A stretch of 20,370 nucleotides of DNA, from IMG/VR virus record IMGVR_UViG_3300022696_000049, positions 1 to 20,370 of that record. The stretch is one strand, 5' to 3'. The stretch is from a virus. Below the pieces are notes generated by a model. That model was not told the origin of the DNA and made no database searches. It saw nothing but the letters and a program-made list of their open reading frames with translations. Below, one piece after another: positions 1 to 7,713 of the stretch. Position 1 is the stretch's first letter, and every line of letters begins with the position of its first letter. Made by a program: the position numbers and the translations under genes.

Positions 1-1
1 C

Positions 2-286
2 ATCGCCCCGCTGCTCCTGGCCGACCGGTGCACCGGGATCGACGCCGAGCTCGGCTCGATGAGCACCGGCACCATCTGGACCGAGACCGACGTCACCGAG
101 GACGCCTGGTACCTGCACGAGGGGCGGATGCCGGCCGGCGTCATGATCGAGGCCGGCCAGGCCGACCTGATGCTCATCTCGTGGCTGGGGGCGGACTTCG
201 AGAACCGAGGGGAGCGCATCTATCGCCTCCTCGGCTGCGACCTCACCTACCACGGGGGGCTGCCCGCGCCGGGGGATACGCTCTGA
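2..286 (+). CDS. Partial PfaC-type polyunsaturated fatty acid/polyketide synthase, FabA-like dehydratase domain (bacterial host gene)
   Basis: The reading frame is open at the left edge and runs to a TGA at 284-286, giving 94 residues with no start. The peptide contains PLLLADR, GTIWTETDV, AWYLHEGRMPAGVMIEAGQA, ERIYRLLGCDLTYHG and PGDTL. These are the conserved blocks of the hotdog-fold dehydratase domains in PfaC-like PUFA synthases, which dehydrate 3-hydroxyacyl-ACP during chain building. The family normally continues after GDTL with a further beta strand, so this TGA looks artificial. Codons end almost entirely in G or C, and the gene points the opposite way to everything else here. The last codons (gat, acg) differ from the gac and acc used throughout upstream. 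I read it as host DNA cut by the phage junction. The family call is firm; the host lineage is inferred. Confidence 0.8.
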   Translation: MAPLLLADRCTGIDAELGSMSTGTIWTETDVTEDAWYLHEGRMPAGVMIEAGQADLMLISWLGADFENRGERIYRLLGCDLTYHGGLPAPGDTL

Positions 287-1986
287 GGCGCCACCTCCTC
301 CTTCGGCCAGATCGCGGCGATCTCCTTCGCCCCGGACGCGTAGAGCTGCCGGAACTGAATTTGTCCCTGAGACGCGATGACGCCGCCGCCATCGATGTAC
401 GCGATCGCGTCGAGGAGCTCGCGGGCCGTGCCCTTGTCTACCTCGTTCGTGACCGTGACTGACGTGTTACCGACGCCCGGCCCGATGAACCGCGACGCGA
501 GGTCGATCTGATTCGCGAGGACGTCGTCGTAGACCGCCTTGAGCGTCTGCCCGGAGTAGGTCAGCGGATCCGACGTGAGCGAGCTCCCGGTCCCCTTCAC
601 TTGCGGGATCGGCTGCTCGAGCTCGCGGTTCGCGCTCAGGCATTTGACGACGACCTTCGACTGAAAGTCCTCGTGATCGTCGACGAGCGCCCGGTCGAGG
701 AGTAGCCAGTCGGAGCGGTCGAGGTCCGGGTGACCCATGTAGAGCTCGAACTCGATCCCGTCGATGTCGGTCGTCGAGAGGAGGTCGGAGATGAAATCGC
801 GGTAGTCCCGGACGCCGTCCCGGATGATCTCGATGTCGTACTCCATGATCTCGCCGCGCAGTCTGATCGGGTCGATCGCCATCGCACCCCGCGGGATCAC
901 GGTGGCGAGATCGTCGAGGTCCGTCCGGTCGAGCTCGCGCACCTCGAAGCGGGAGAGGATCGGCGTCGTACCAGTTCCCGGCGTGAAGATGAACTGAACC
1001 TCATAGGTCTGACGCTTCCCTACGCCGGCGAGGTCGTCCGTCGTATCGCCGTCTTCGAAGGTCACCCACGCGGTATCGGCGTCGTTGCGTACCTGAGCGA
1101 CGAGCGAGCTCCCGGACGGCTCCTGAAAGAGGACGGAAAACTCGACCGTGCCCGTCGGCGTTGCGGCGAGCGTCGGTGGGCTCCCCGTATCGAAGGTCAG
1201 GGTCGCCGCCGCGTACGACGACTGAACGACCTTGATGTTGGGCACGGCTCCCGCGCTCCCGATCGTCGCCGTCCCAGTGATCGGGTCGATCGAGATGGAC
1301 CGGCCGGTCAGGACGTGGCCGTTCTCGGTGTAGGACGCCGACGTGTTGTCGCTCCTCCAACCGCAGTTCCCGGCCGGCGATCCGTCGGACTGGATCCCGT
1401 AGATCGTGACGTAGACCTGCGACCGATAGGAAGCGGGTCGTACGTTCGCACCAGTGAAGTCGAAGGTCACCCGGGCGACGGATCCGCCGGCGGTCGTCAC
1501 GACGTTGCTCGAGATCGGCACGAGTCGCTGCCCGGGGTCGAGCTCCGTGTTGTCCGGTTCGGCCTGGACGTAGAGCCTACAGACCCACTCGGCTACCTCC
1601 TGGCTTCCGCCAAATGCCGGGTCCAGCTCTGCTTCGATCGAGTCGAGCACGAAGTCGGGCGACGGCTGGATCACGCCTCCTACGTCGAAGACGATCCCGG
1701 CGCAGAAGAGGTTCGGCACGAGCGTCTCGCTCGACGGGAACGGTCCCTGAATCGCCGACGCCTGATTGTCCGCCGTCTGATCGAGGAGGTCGGTCTGCCC
1801 GCCGCTCAGGCGAACCGTCCCGTCCTCGCGGATGTCGAAGCCGGCCGTCGAGTCCGCGTCGTTCCAATCGTCCTCGGTCGAGAGCTCCGCGGACTGCTCG
1901 GTCACGACCGACTGAACGATCACGTGAGCTCGCTGATCGCCTCGCCGGATCCGTTTCCGAAGAGCTTCGGTGAATCCCGCCCTCAC
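247..1986 (-). CDS. Minor tail / baseplate-like protein, C-terminally truncated at the host junction
   Basis: This is the last gene of the tail module, with a GTG start at 1986 overlapping the upstream stop by 4 nt. Residues 1-25 form a basic helix. Residues about 85-365 are Thr/Ser/Gly-rich beta-type sequence, as in tail tip and fibre proteins. Residues about 375-565 look like a baseplate or hub segment, with a PIRLRGEIMEYDIEI stretch followed by a region with TYSGQTLKAVYDD and ARELLDAIAYIDGGG. That latter pattern is common in siphophage tail-tip proteins. The last 13 or so codons, from about 286 to the stop at 247, are the host gene read in reverse, so the native C-terminus is missing. Position after the tape measure and two minor tail genes supports a distal-tail role; the exact family is not recognised. 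Confidence 0.65.
   Translation of the reverse strand: MRAGFTEALRKRIRRGDQRAHVIVQSVVTEQSAELSTEDDWNDADSTAGFDIREDGTVRLSGGQTDLLDQTADNQASAIQGPFPSSETLVPNLFCAGIVFDVGGVIQPSPDFVLDSIEAELDPAFGGSQEVAEWVCRLYVQAEPDNTELDPGQRLVPISSNVVTTAGGSVARVTFDFTGANVRPASYRSQVYVTIYGIQSDGSPAGNCGWRSDNTSASYTENGHVLTGRSISIDPITGTATIGSAGAVPNIKVVQSSYAAATLTFDTGSPPTLAATPTGTVEFSVLFQEPSGSSLVAQVRNDADTAWVTFEDGDTTDDLAGVGKRQTYEVQFIFTPGTGTTPILSRFEVRELDRTDLDDLATVIPRGAMAIDPIRLRGEIMEYDIEIIRDGVRDYRDFISDLLSTTDIDGIEFELYMGHPDLDRSDWLLLDRALVDDHEDFQSKVVVKCLSANRELEQPIPQVKGTGSSLTSDPLTYSGQTLKAVYDDVLANQIDLASRFIGPGVGNTSVTVTNEVDKGTARELLDAIAYIDGGGVIASQGQIQFRQLYASGAKEIAAIWPKEEVAPQSVSPGAGSPPW
275..292. other. Host/phage junction (breakpoint inside both genes)
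   Basis: The plus-strand dehydratase frame matches its family up to the GDTL motif ending at 283 and then hits TGA. On the minus strand the phage tail protein reads sensibly down to WPKEEVAPQ (ending near 286) and then continues into codons that merely read the host gene backwards. The break therefore lies within a few bases of 284. I see no integrase site, tRNA or obvious duplicated core. The palindrome GGCGCC sits at 288-293, and a shorter GCGCC occurs at 266-270. It could be an old deletion scar, an illegitimate insertion or a contig chimera; sequence alone does not decide. Confidence 0.6.
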
Positions 1987-3293
1987 TTGAAGAAACCTCG
2001 AAACGCTTCGAGCCGATGGTTGCCGCGAGCCAGGATCGCGACCACGTTCTCCTGATCGCCGGCGAGATCGAACCGAGGCAGCGCGACCTTCCGGGTCGGC
2101 GGGATCGCGTCGGTAGACGTGACGCGGTACACCTTGCCGCCGTTCACGCTGACCTCGTAGGTAAGGAAGCCGCCGGTCGAAACCCGGGCGACCTCTTCCT
2201 TGATGTCTCGAGGAGCGACCACGGGAGCGGTCGACGCCGCCGTGATGATCCGCCCGTCCTGCTGAAAGACCGCGCCGCCGACGTACTTCCTCGCACCGTC
2301 CTCCCAGCCCTTGGCGAGCGCGAAAAACTCGCCGCTCGTCGAGAGCGTCGGAGCCGCGCCCTCGCCGGGTCGGTCGAGCGTGACCGCCTTCGTGTAGAGA
2401 GAGAGCGGCCCCGCCGACGCGCCTCTAATCCCGGAGAGCCGATACGTCTCGGCCGGCTTCGTTACGACCGAAGCTGCCGTCGAGAGCTCCGTTGACGGTA
2501 GCGGCTGGTGAATGAACCGGCTCGCCTCCGCGCCGACATACGCGGGATAGAACCCGATGCCGACCGTCGTCGAGGAGGTACGCTCGAGACGCACCTCGAG
2601 ACGCGGCGTGCCCGTATAGCCGGAGAGGTCGGCCGAGAGCCAGTAGCGCCACCAGCCGTTGCCGAGGTTCTCCGAGCCAGACTCCCGCCAGCCGCTATTG
2701 CCGGAGCTCACGCGCTGCGTCTCGCCGGTCAGGAAGTTGAGCCGGAGCCGATACGTGAAGCCGCTCCCGCCCTGGTCGACGAGGCTGAACGATCCCTCCT
2801 GCCCGAGCGCCTGATTGAAGTTTCGCCCGATCATCTGAATCCCGCAGAACGAGCTCGCGCTGATGAGCTGGTAGAATCCGCGGTTGGTCTGCCCGTCCGT
2901 CTTGACGATCGGGAAGAGGTCCGAGAACCCGGAGAACGGCGACGGGAGAGCGGGCGACGTCGTCGACACCTCGCAGCCGACGAGCGTCCAGCTCGTGGTC
3001 GACCCGGGATTGTTCGTCTCTCCGACGAGCTGAGTGACCTCGTCCTCGAGTACAAACACGAGGTTCTTCCGGTCCTCGCCCAGCCTCGGGATCCCGTCGT
3101 AGCGGCCCCAGCGCGGGAAGCCGCTCGACACTACGGCGTACTGTTCGAGCCCGTAGCGGACCCAGGCGGATCCCGCTCGGGAGAACTCCCCGGCCGTACC
3201 CTGAGAAACTCGCCCGCCCTGGAAGAACGGGTGGCCCTGTTTCTCCATCACCTTGCCGCCGATCGCGGCGACTACCTCGTCTGGGCGGATCAT
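1983..3293 (-). CDS. Minor tail protein with lectin/carbohydrate-binding-like region (putative receptor-binding component)
   Basis: A 436-residue protein with an ATG at 3293 overlapping the previous stop by 4 nt. Residues 36-50 (EFSRAGSAWVRYGLE), followed by a PRWGRYDG segment near 60-67, match the phage structural motif usually written fSRAg.a...dG...prf. That motif introduces concanavalin-like or CBM-like domains in tail fibre proteins. A second diagnostic block, GNGWWRYWLSADLSGY near 211-226, is the usual 'GNGWyR' strand of these jelly rolls. The C-terminal third is beta-rich and unrecognised. The fold suggests binding to host surface glycans at the tail tip. This is inferred from motifs and tail-module position; receptor specificity cannot be read from sequence. 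Confidence 0.6.
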   Translation of the reverse strand: MIRPDEVVAAIGGKVMEKQGHPFFQGGRVSQGTAGEFSRAGSAWVRYGLEQYAVVSSGFPRWGRYDGIPRLGEDRKNLVFVLEDEVTQLVGETNNPGSTTSWTLVGCEVSTTSPALPSPFSGFSDLFPIVKTDGQTNRGFYQLISASSFCGIQMIGRNFNQALGQEGSFSLVDQGGSGFTYRLRLNFLTGETQRVSSGNSGWRESGSENLGNGWWRYWLSADLSGYTGTPRLEVRLERTSSTTVGIGFYPAYVGAEASRFIHQPLPSTELSTAASVVTKPAETYRLSGIRGASAGPLSLYTKAVTLDRPGEGAAPTLSTSGEFFALAKGWEDGARKYVGGAVFQQDGRIITAASTAPVVAPRDIKEEVARVSTGGFLTYEVSVNGGKVYRVTSTDAIPPTRKVALPRFDLAGDQENVVAILARGNHRLEAFRGFFK

Positions 3294-4147
3294 AGCGGGA
3301 GCGGCTCGTGTTCGCGGTAGGGTAGAGAGAGCGAGCGGAACGGGTAGCCAGGCTCTGTCGGCTTGGGGAACGCGACCGGCGGGATCCTAACGCAGAGCGA
3401 CTCCTCGGCGCGTCCCCGTCGCGGCACGTACCAGCTGATCTGGCCGCTCTCGTAGGCGATTAGGTGCGATCGTGCGCTCATGTACTCGCCGAAGCTCTCG
3501 AGGCGATAGAGAGCCGAGCCCTGACGGACGACCGCGACTCGGCCGCTACCGCGCCAGCCGGACGGCGTCACGCTCTCGCCGTAGCTGACCTGCGCCGAGT
3601 CCCAGTCGGACGGAGCGAGCGCCGGGTTCGACGGAGCGAACGCGAGTCCGACGGCGAGGTTGCGGATAATCGGAGCGAACCCGGTCGACGGCGGGATCCG
3701 AAGCCGGTAGTAGCGCCATACGGTGACCGGGAACTCTCGGAGGAGAGCGCCCTCGTATGTGCGGACGCCGCAGACGCAGGTCGACGGCCCGGGTAGAGGA
3801 GCGTCCGAGACGTCAGTCGAGCGCCAGAGCTCGGTCCAGGATGCTGCGGTAGAGTCCCGCCCCTCGAGGTAGAAACCGCCGGTATGACTCGTCGAGTCGA
3901 GATTGTGCCCGCGGTCGATGACGGCGAGGTTCGCCGGGAGCGGCGACCCGCAATCGACCTGAACCCAGTGAGTACTGTTCTCGGTAGCCGGCCTCCAGGC
4001 GTCGATCGCGCTCCGACGCGCGGTCCCGACCCGGTACGCTTCGCCGCCGACCGGGGAGGACGACGCCGAAACGACGTGCGTCGAGAACTGTACCTCATCG
4101 AAGAGGTTCTTGATCAGCCACAGGCTCCGGGCCGCGTCTCTACTCAT
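3290..4147 (-). CDS. Distal tail-like protein with F5/8 type C (discoidin)-like domain
   Basis: A 285-residue protein directly after the tape measure, ATG at 4147, with 4-nt overlaps on both sides. Residues about 20-145 carry the hallmarks of a galactose-binding-like discoidin domain: an early AWRP (50-53), the strand WVQVDCGSPLPANLAVIDRGHNL (61-83, with the expected W, D and G and a hydrophobic 'viDrGHN' strand) and a later SWTELWRS strand (103-110). In siphophages the gene after the tape measure usually encodes the distal tail protein that forms the ring at the tail end. The discoidin-like fold may bind sugars or simply be structural. The C-terminal half is unrecognised. The tail assignment is good; the exact role is inferred from order. 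Confidence 0.6.
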   Translation of the reverse strand: MSRDAARSLWLIKNLFDEVQFSTHVVSASSSPVGGEAYRVGTARRSAIDAWRPATENSTHWVQVDCGSPLPANLAVIDRGHNLDSTSHTGGFYLEGRDSTAASWTELWRSTDVSDAPLPGPSTCVCGVRTYEGALLREFPVTVWRYYRLRIPPSTGFAPIIRNLAVGLAFAPSNPALAPSDWDSAQVSYGESVTPSGWRGSGRVAVVRQGSALYRLESFGEYMSARSHLIAYESGQISWYVPRRGRAEESLCVRIPPVAFPKPTEPGYPFRSLSLPYREHEPLPL

Positions 4148-5931
4148 CCGGTCATCACCGCCGCTCGCATTGGAATCCGAACCTCCTTGCCTCGCGCCTC
4201 GTCCCGGTCGATCTGATACCGGATCTGGTCGACCGCCTTGCCGGTATCGGCGGCGACGAGCGTCACGTTGATCGCCGTCGACCCGCCGCTCATCATCGAC
4301 GCCGTCTCCTCGCGGCCGGTTACGTTGGCCGGGCCGCGTACGAGCTCAGGACCGCGCTCGCCGACGATCCCGAACTGACCCGCCCGGATCCGACCGCCGG
4401 AGTCGAAGAACCCGCCGAACACCGACTTGAAGCCGCCGAGGAACCCGCCAGCGCCTCCGGTCAGGAGGTTGAAGATCCCGAGCGCCGACGCCTGAAGCGC
4501 CATACGACCGAGGTCCGCGATCACCCGGTTGGCGAGCCGAGAGAACGAGAGCCCGCTCTGAACCGCGGCGTCGACGAACGTGTCCCTGAACGTCCGACCC
4601 TGAGCGACGATCTCGCTCATCGCGCTGGCCGTCGGTTCGATCGCGTCTGGGATCTCGCCGATGCGGATCTTCGCCATAGCGGCGTCGGCCGCGAGCTCTC
4701 TGAACGGAACCGTGAGCGCCATAGCGGCCGAGCCGCCGCCGCCGGCCCCGGAGCTCGCGGCGGTCGCTACGTTCCGAACCGCCTCGGCCGTTGAGTTGAG
4801 CTCGCGTCGCGTCTCCGCCATCGCCTCGTTGACGGCCACCCCGTAGTCGAGGATGGAGTCGACCGCGGTAACCGTGGCGGTCGATACCGTGACCTGGAAG
4901 TCGTTCCAGGTATCCTTGAGGATGTTGACCGCTTCCCGGGGATTCTCGAAGAGCGTGACGATGGCGGCCGCTAGACCTCCGAGTCCCTCGCCGAACTCCT
5001 TGATAGTCGCCCCGACGAGCTTGACCGTATCCCAGACGGCGTTGAACGCCGATACCGCGACCTGAGCCCACGCCTTCACCGACACGCCGCTCGTCGTGAG
5101 CTTGTCGGTCATCTCGCCGATCTGGCCGACGAACGCGCGAACCTTCGGGATGATGACCTCGAACGCCGGGAGGAGCGCGGTCGCGATACGCTCCTTCACG
5201 TTCTGGATCTCGGCTCCGAGAGCCCGGGCCTGATTCGCCGCCGAGTCTTGCGTCCGGGCGAGGTCGCCGATCGCTACGCCGGCACGTTCCTTCACGAGCG
5301 CGAGCGTCGCCGTCGCCTTTTCCTGCTGAGTGAGCTCGGCCGCGACGGTCTTCGAGGACATCGCGAGCGCCCTCTGCTGCACGTCCGCCTCGCGGATGAC
5401 GATCCCGAGACGCTTCATCTGCTCCCGCTCCCCGGTCAGCGCCGCCTGTACCGCGAGCGACGTCTCCGCGATCGGGATGTTGTTGAAGCTCGAGAGGTCG
5501 CCCGCGACCCGGACGATCTCCTCGGCGAACGCCGCCGACTGGCTCTGAGCGAACCCCATCCCCTGAGCGATTGACCCAGTCGTGGCCACGATGTCCCTCG
5601 CCGCCTGCTCCGATAGTCCGGCCATCGTCGCGAAGTCGTCGATGAACGCCTGGGCCGCGTCCGACGAGTTGCCGAAGACGGTCAGAAACTTGCTCTCCGT
5701 CTCCGCGACCGCCGCGCCGAGCTCGAACGCTCTCTTGGCGAGGAGCCCGAACCCGGCCGCGCCGGCGAGCGCAGTGACCGCGCCGCGTACGGAGAAGATT
5801 GCCTTCCCGAAACGGTCGATGCGGCTCCGGATCCCCTGAACCGATTTACCGAACCGGCCGAGTCCCTTCACCGCCGCCTTCGTGTTCGCGACGACCTTGA
5901 TCGCGAGTCTAGCGAGCGTCGTCGTAGCCAT
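4144..5931 (-). CDS. Tape measure protein
   Basis: A 595-residue, Ala-rich, mostly helical protein that sets tail length and is threaded through the tail tube. Evidence: a basic N-terminal helical stretch, hydrophobic segments near residues 50-66 and 310-325, long heptad-rich helices through the middle, and a C-terminal block with FDSGGRIRAGQFGIVGERG and PELVRGPANVTG. The Gly-rich 'fdsGG...gi.GErGPElv' signature is typical of tape measure C-termini. No lytic transglycosylase or peptidase motif is visible. At the family rule of about 1.5 angstrom per residue the tail would be roughly 90 nm, a short to medium siphovirus tail. The ATG at 5931 overlaps the upstream stop by 4 nt. Confidence 0.9.
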   Translation of the reverse strand: MATTTLARLAIKVVANTKAAVKGLGRFGKSVQGIRSRIDRFGKAIFSVRGAVTALAGAAGFGLLAKRAFELGAAVAETESKFLTVFGNSSDAAQAFIDDFATMAGLSEQAARDIVATTGSIAQGMGFAQSQSAAFAEEIVRVAGDLSSFNNIPIAETSLAVQAALTGEREQMKRLGIVIREADVQQRALAMSSKTVAAELTQQEKATATLALVKERAGVAIGDLARTQDSAANQARALGAEIQNVKERIATALLPAFEVIIPKVRAFVGQIGEMTDKLTTSGVSVKAWAQVAVSAFNAVWDTVKLVGATIKEFGEGLGGLAAAIVTLFENPREAVNILKDTWNDFQVTVSTATVTAVDSILDYGVAVNEAMAETRRELNSTAEAVRNVATAASSGAGGGGSAAMALTVPFRELAADAAMAKIRIGEIPDAIEPTASAMSEIVAQGRTFRDTFVDAAVQSGLSFSRLANRVIADLGRMALQASALGIFNLLTGGAGGFLGGFKSVFGGFFDSGGRIRAGQFGIVGERGPELVRGPANVTGREETASMMSGGSTAINVTLVAADTGKAVDQIRYQIDRDEARGKEVRIPMRAAVMTG

Positions 5932-6344
5932 CAGAGCACCAGTCCTTTCGAGAGGTCACGCGCCAAGGAGACGCGAAAGTCGGAGACGATCGCCGACTCG
6001 CCCGCGATCATCGCCGGTACCATGAACGGAGACGCCGGCATCTTCCACGTACCCGTTTCGTGAAGCGTGAGGTACCAGCCGGGTCCGGTCGGTCCGACGG
6101 CATACTCGACGTTGCTCGGCGAGGACGCGTCGCGGTCGAGCCCAGCCGCGATGAACTGATACGCATGCGTCGGACCGATCCCCCGGGGAGCGAGCGCCTT
6201 CATGAACTCGACGAGAGTCTCCGACCCACGGTCGACCGCGCTCTCGAGGTACTTCCCCTGCAGGCGGTCCGGGAGGATCGCGAGCTTCCTTTGAAGCTCC
6301 TCGACGCCCTCGAATACCGCGCTGAACTCCGAGTCTCTCGCCAC
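5931..6344 (-). CDS. HK97 gp10-like head-tail/tail component
   Basis: I start this 137-residue protein at GTG 6344, which overlaps the TAG of the frameshifted chaperone by one base and has a GAGGGA ribosome site just upstream. An upstream extension in this frame would only read chaperone DNA in the wrong frame. The protein shows the gp10-like pattern: GVEELQRKLAILPDRL (13-28), a helix ending KALAPRG (49-55), VEYAVGPTGPGWYLTLHETGT (79-99), then KMPASPFMVPAM (101-112). The 'hEtGT.kmpA.PFm.PA' tail is diagnostic of this neck/tail-completion family. It normally lies between the head adaptor and the tail terminator; here it is displaced to just before the tape measure. Confidence 0.75.
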   Translation of the reverse strand: MARDSEFSAVFEGVEELQRKLAILPDRLQGKYLESAVDRGSETLVEFMKALAPRGIGPTHAYQFIAAGLDRDASSPSNVEYAVGPTGPGWYLTLHETGTWKMPASPFMVPAMIAGESAIVSDFRVSLARDLSKGLVL

Positions 6345-6843
6345 TATTTCCCTCGCTTCGCCTTCGACATCAGGCGGTTGAGTCCGGCCTTCTCCTGCTC
6401 CCGGTGAGAGATGAAATTCAGCCGGCGGAACTCCTCCCGCCAAACCTCGAACTCCCATTGGTCCAACTCGCCTACCTCGGCGAGCGTTTTCCCGAGCTGC
6501 TGTGCGACCCAGAGCCGAACGCGTCCCCCGGGGAGACGCGCAATCAGCCGTTTCCCGAGTCCTCGTCTCCTTCCTTTTCGAGTCCGTTGATCTCGAGGAC
6601 CGCGTCCTGAATCCGCTTGAAGACCTGCATCGGCCATTCGTCGAGCTCCTTCGGCGTCACGTCCCGGAGCTTCCCGTCTTTCGAGGAAGCCGAGATCATG
6701 TGCGCCGTCAGCACCATCGGGTTCGGGTCGTCCCCGTGCTCGGCGACCATCTGCTCGAGCTCCTTCACCTTCAGCGCCCGAAGCACGTACTCCTCGCCGT
6801 CCACATCGACGGTCGTCTTCTTGACTGCAAACCGGCTCTTCAT
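6344..6843 (-). CDS. Tail assembly chaperone, -1 frameshift product (gpGT-like fusion)
   Basis: This is the predicted long chaperone made when ribosomes slip back one base at 6550-6556. The zero-frame part (98 codons from 6843) joins a second frame that starts CGG CTG ATT at 6550 and runs to TAG at 6344, adding 68 residues for a total of about 166. The added part begins RLIARLPGGRVRLW, contains LDQWEFEVWREEFRR (a Trp-rich segment typical of the downstream frame of these chaperones) and ends in a basic tail. In lambda-like siphophages the G and GT products coat the tape measure and recruit tail tube subunits. Location between the major tail protein and tape measure fits exactly. Confidence 0.82.
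6520..6556 (-). promoter_or_regulatory. -1 programmed ribosomal frameshift site: GGGAAAC slippery heptamer plus downstream hairpin
   Basis: On the minus strand the heptamer G GGA AAC occupies 6556-6550, in the correct phase (X XXY YYZ) relative to the chaperone zero frame and two codons before its TGA stop at 6546-6544. Nine bases downstream an almost perfect inverted repeat at 6540-6520 can form a stem of CGCGT with ACGCG extended by C-G and G-U pairs around a GC-rich loop. Spacer and stem suit a -1 stimulator. The lambda G/GT site is GGGAAAG, so this is the same class of signal in the same gene. Confidence 0.88.
6544..6843 (-). CDS. Tail assembly chaperone, short zero-frame product (gpG-like)
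   Basis: A 99-residue acidic protein with an ATG at 6843 preceded by AGGAGGT eight bases upstream, the best ribosome site in the tail module. It begins with a basic beta segment and continues VDVDGEEYVLRALKVKELEQM, the usual start of phage tail assembly chaperones. It ends with a charged tail (LEKEGDEDSGNG) whose last codons contain the slippery heptamer. It is 25 bp downstream of the major tail protein gene. The short form should be the abundant product, with the fusion made at low frequency. Confidence 0.82.
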   Translation of the reverse strand: MKSRFAVKKTTVDVDGEEYVLRALKVKELEQMVAEHGDDPNPMVLTAHMISASSKDGKLRDVTPKELDEWPMQVFKRIQDAVLEINGLEKEGDEDSGNG

Positions 6844-6868
6844 GTGCCCCTACCTCCTGCGGTGATGG

Positions 6869-7279
6869 TTACGTCGAGGTGCTCCGCGTGAGCTCCCCGG
6901 CGGAAACGAGCGACAGCGTGAAGACGCTCCGCTCTCCCCAGTCGCCTTCGGCGGGTCCAAACGACTCGACGAGGCAGGTCCCGGCATACTGAGGGTTCGT
7001 GTTGCTAACGCCGGCGGTCGACGACGGCCTCCACTTGATCGTCCCGGTCGAGCTACCGACGAGAGCGAAGAGCTTCGCGTCGACGGCGGTCGAAAACTCG
7101 GCGTTCATCTGAACCTGAACGGCCCAGTTCTTGACTCCTCCCTTGTTGATCTGCGTCAGGTCGCCGTAGGCTCCAAACTCCACGGCGTTCGCTTCGTAGT
7201 CCCAGGCCAGGGAGAACGCTTTCTGGTCTAGGTCGAGCCCGTCGAGCTCGATGTACGGCTTCAGGTACGGTCCGAACAT
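6869..7279 (-). CDS. Major tail (tube) protein
   Basis: A 136-residue protein with an ATG at 7279 and TAA at 6869, placed between the tail terminator and the tail assembly chaperone, the fixed position of the tail tube protein in siphophages. The sequence is beta-rich with short polar turns: GPYLKPYIELDGLDL near the N-terminus, AVQVQMNAEFSTAVDAKLFALVG in the middle, and GTIKWRPSSTAGVSNTNPQYAGTCLVESF later. That last stretch follows the usual pattern in which an assay-like 'v.wrp...avs.tNP.y.g...i' strand is followed by a final hairpin. No Ig-like C-terminal domain is present. The assignment rests on gene order plus length and beta character; the family signature is moderate. Confidence 0.75.
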   Translation of the reverse strand: MFGPYLKPYIELDGLDLDQKAFSLAWDYEANAVEFGAYGDLTQINKGGVKNWAVQVQMNAEFSTAVDAKLFALVGSSTGTIKWRPSSTAGVSNTNPQYAGTCLVESFGPAEGDWGERSVFTLSLVSAGELTRSTST

Positions 7280-7290
7280 GGTAGGTCACC

Positions 7291-7713
7291 TCACTCCGAA
7301 TGATGAATGGTCCACTGCTGTAGCACGCGGAAGGTCCGAGACTCTTCCTCGTACCAGTCCTGCTCCGTGTTCAGTAAGGTGCCCCTGATGCGGGGAGCCA
7401 CGGATCCCCCGCTCCAGCCCTGTAGTGCTTCTCTCACCGCGTCGGCGAGCGCGAGCGACTCCGCGACCGACTCCGCGTATGCGTCGATCTGTACGGTAGC
7501 CGCAAGGTGCCCGTACGTCTCCGACCCGAAGGTCGGCCAACGCCGAGCGGCGACTCGGTAGATGGCGAGCGCCGGCATCGTCTCGTTCTGCTTCAGCGTC
7601 CTCATCGGCCGGATCCTGGGCTCGTCCGCCCCGGTCGACCCGACGAGGTTCGTGATCGCCGGGATCGTCGAGAGGTAGGAGTAGAGCCCGGCGTAGATCG
7701 TCGTGGTCGCCAT
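7291..7713 (-). CDS. Tail terminator / tail completion protein (DUF3168-like)
   Basis: A 140-residue protein starting at ATG 7713, which overlaps the TGA of the upstream adaptor by 4 nt. The frame stays open further upstream, but that part reads adaptor DNA out of phase and I reject it. The pattern is typical of the family: an N-terminal helix (IYAGLYSYLSTIPAITNLVG), a strand with PRIRP, then PALAIYRV, a helix AESLALADAVREALQGW, and a C-terminal RTFRVLQQWTIHH strand. These proteins cap the finished tail tube and provide the surface that joins the head. Position after the head closure protein and before the tail tube gene agrees. Confidence 0.75.
   Translation of the reverse strand: MATTTIYAGLYSYLSTIPAITNLVGSTGADEPRIRPMRTLKQNETMPALAIYRVAARRWPTFGSETYGHLAATVQIDAYAESVAESLALADAVREALQGWSGGSVAPRIRGTLLNTEQDWYEEESRTFRVLQQWTIHHSE

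Noticed and set aside
284-300. Mu-like transposable phage end (junction begins with TG)
   Set aside because: A TG dinucleotide is too common; no end repeats or transposase are seen and the phage sequence stops inside a tail gene, unlike Mu.
730-2055. Plus-strand open frame of 441 codons opposite the last tail gene
   Set aside because: Antisense shadow with Arg/Asp bias and no recognisable domain, ribosome site or neighbour logic.
6344-6637. A separate gene starting at 6637 in the second chaperone frame
   Set aside because: The first 30 codons read chaperone DNA out of phase; the frameshift signal at 6550 explains this frame better.
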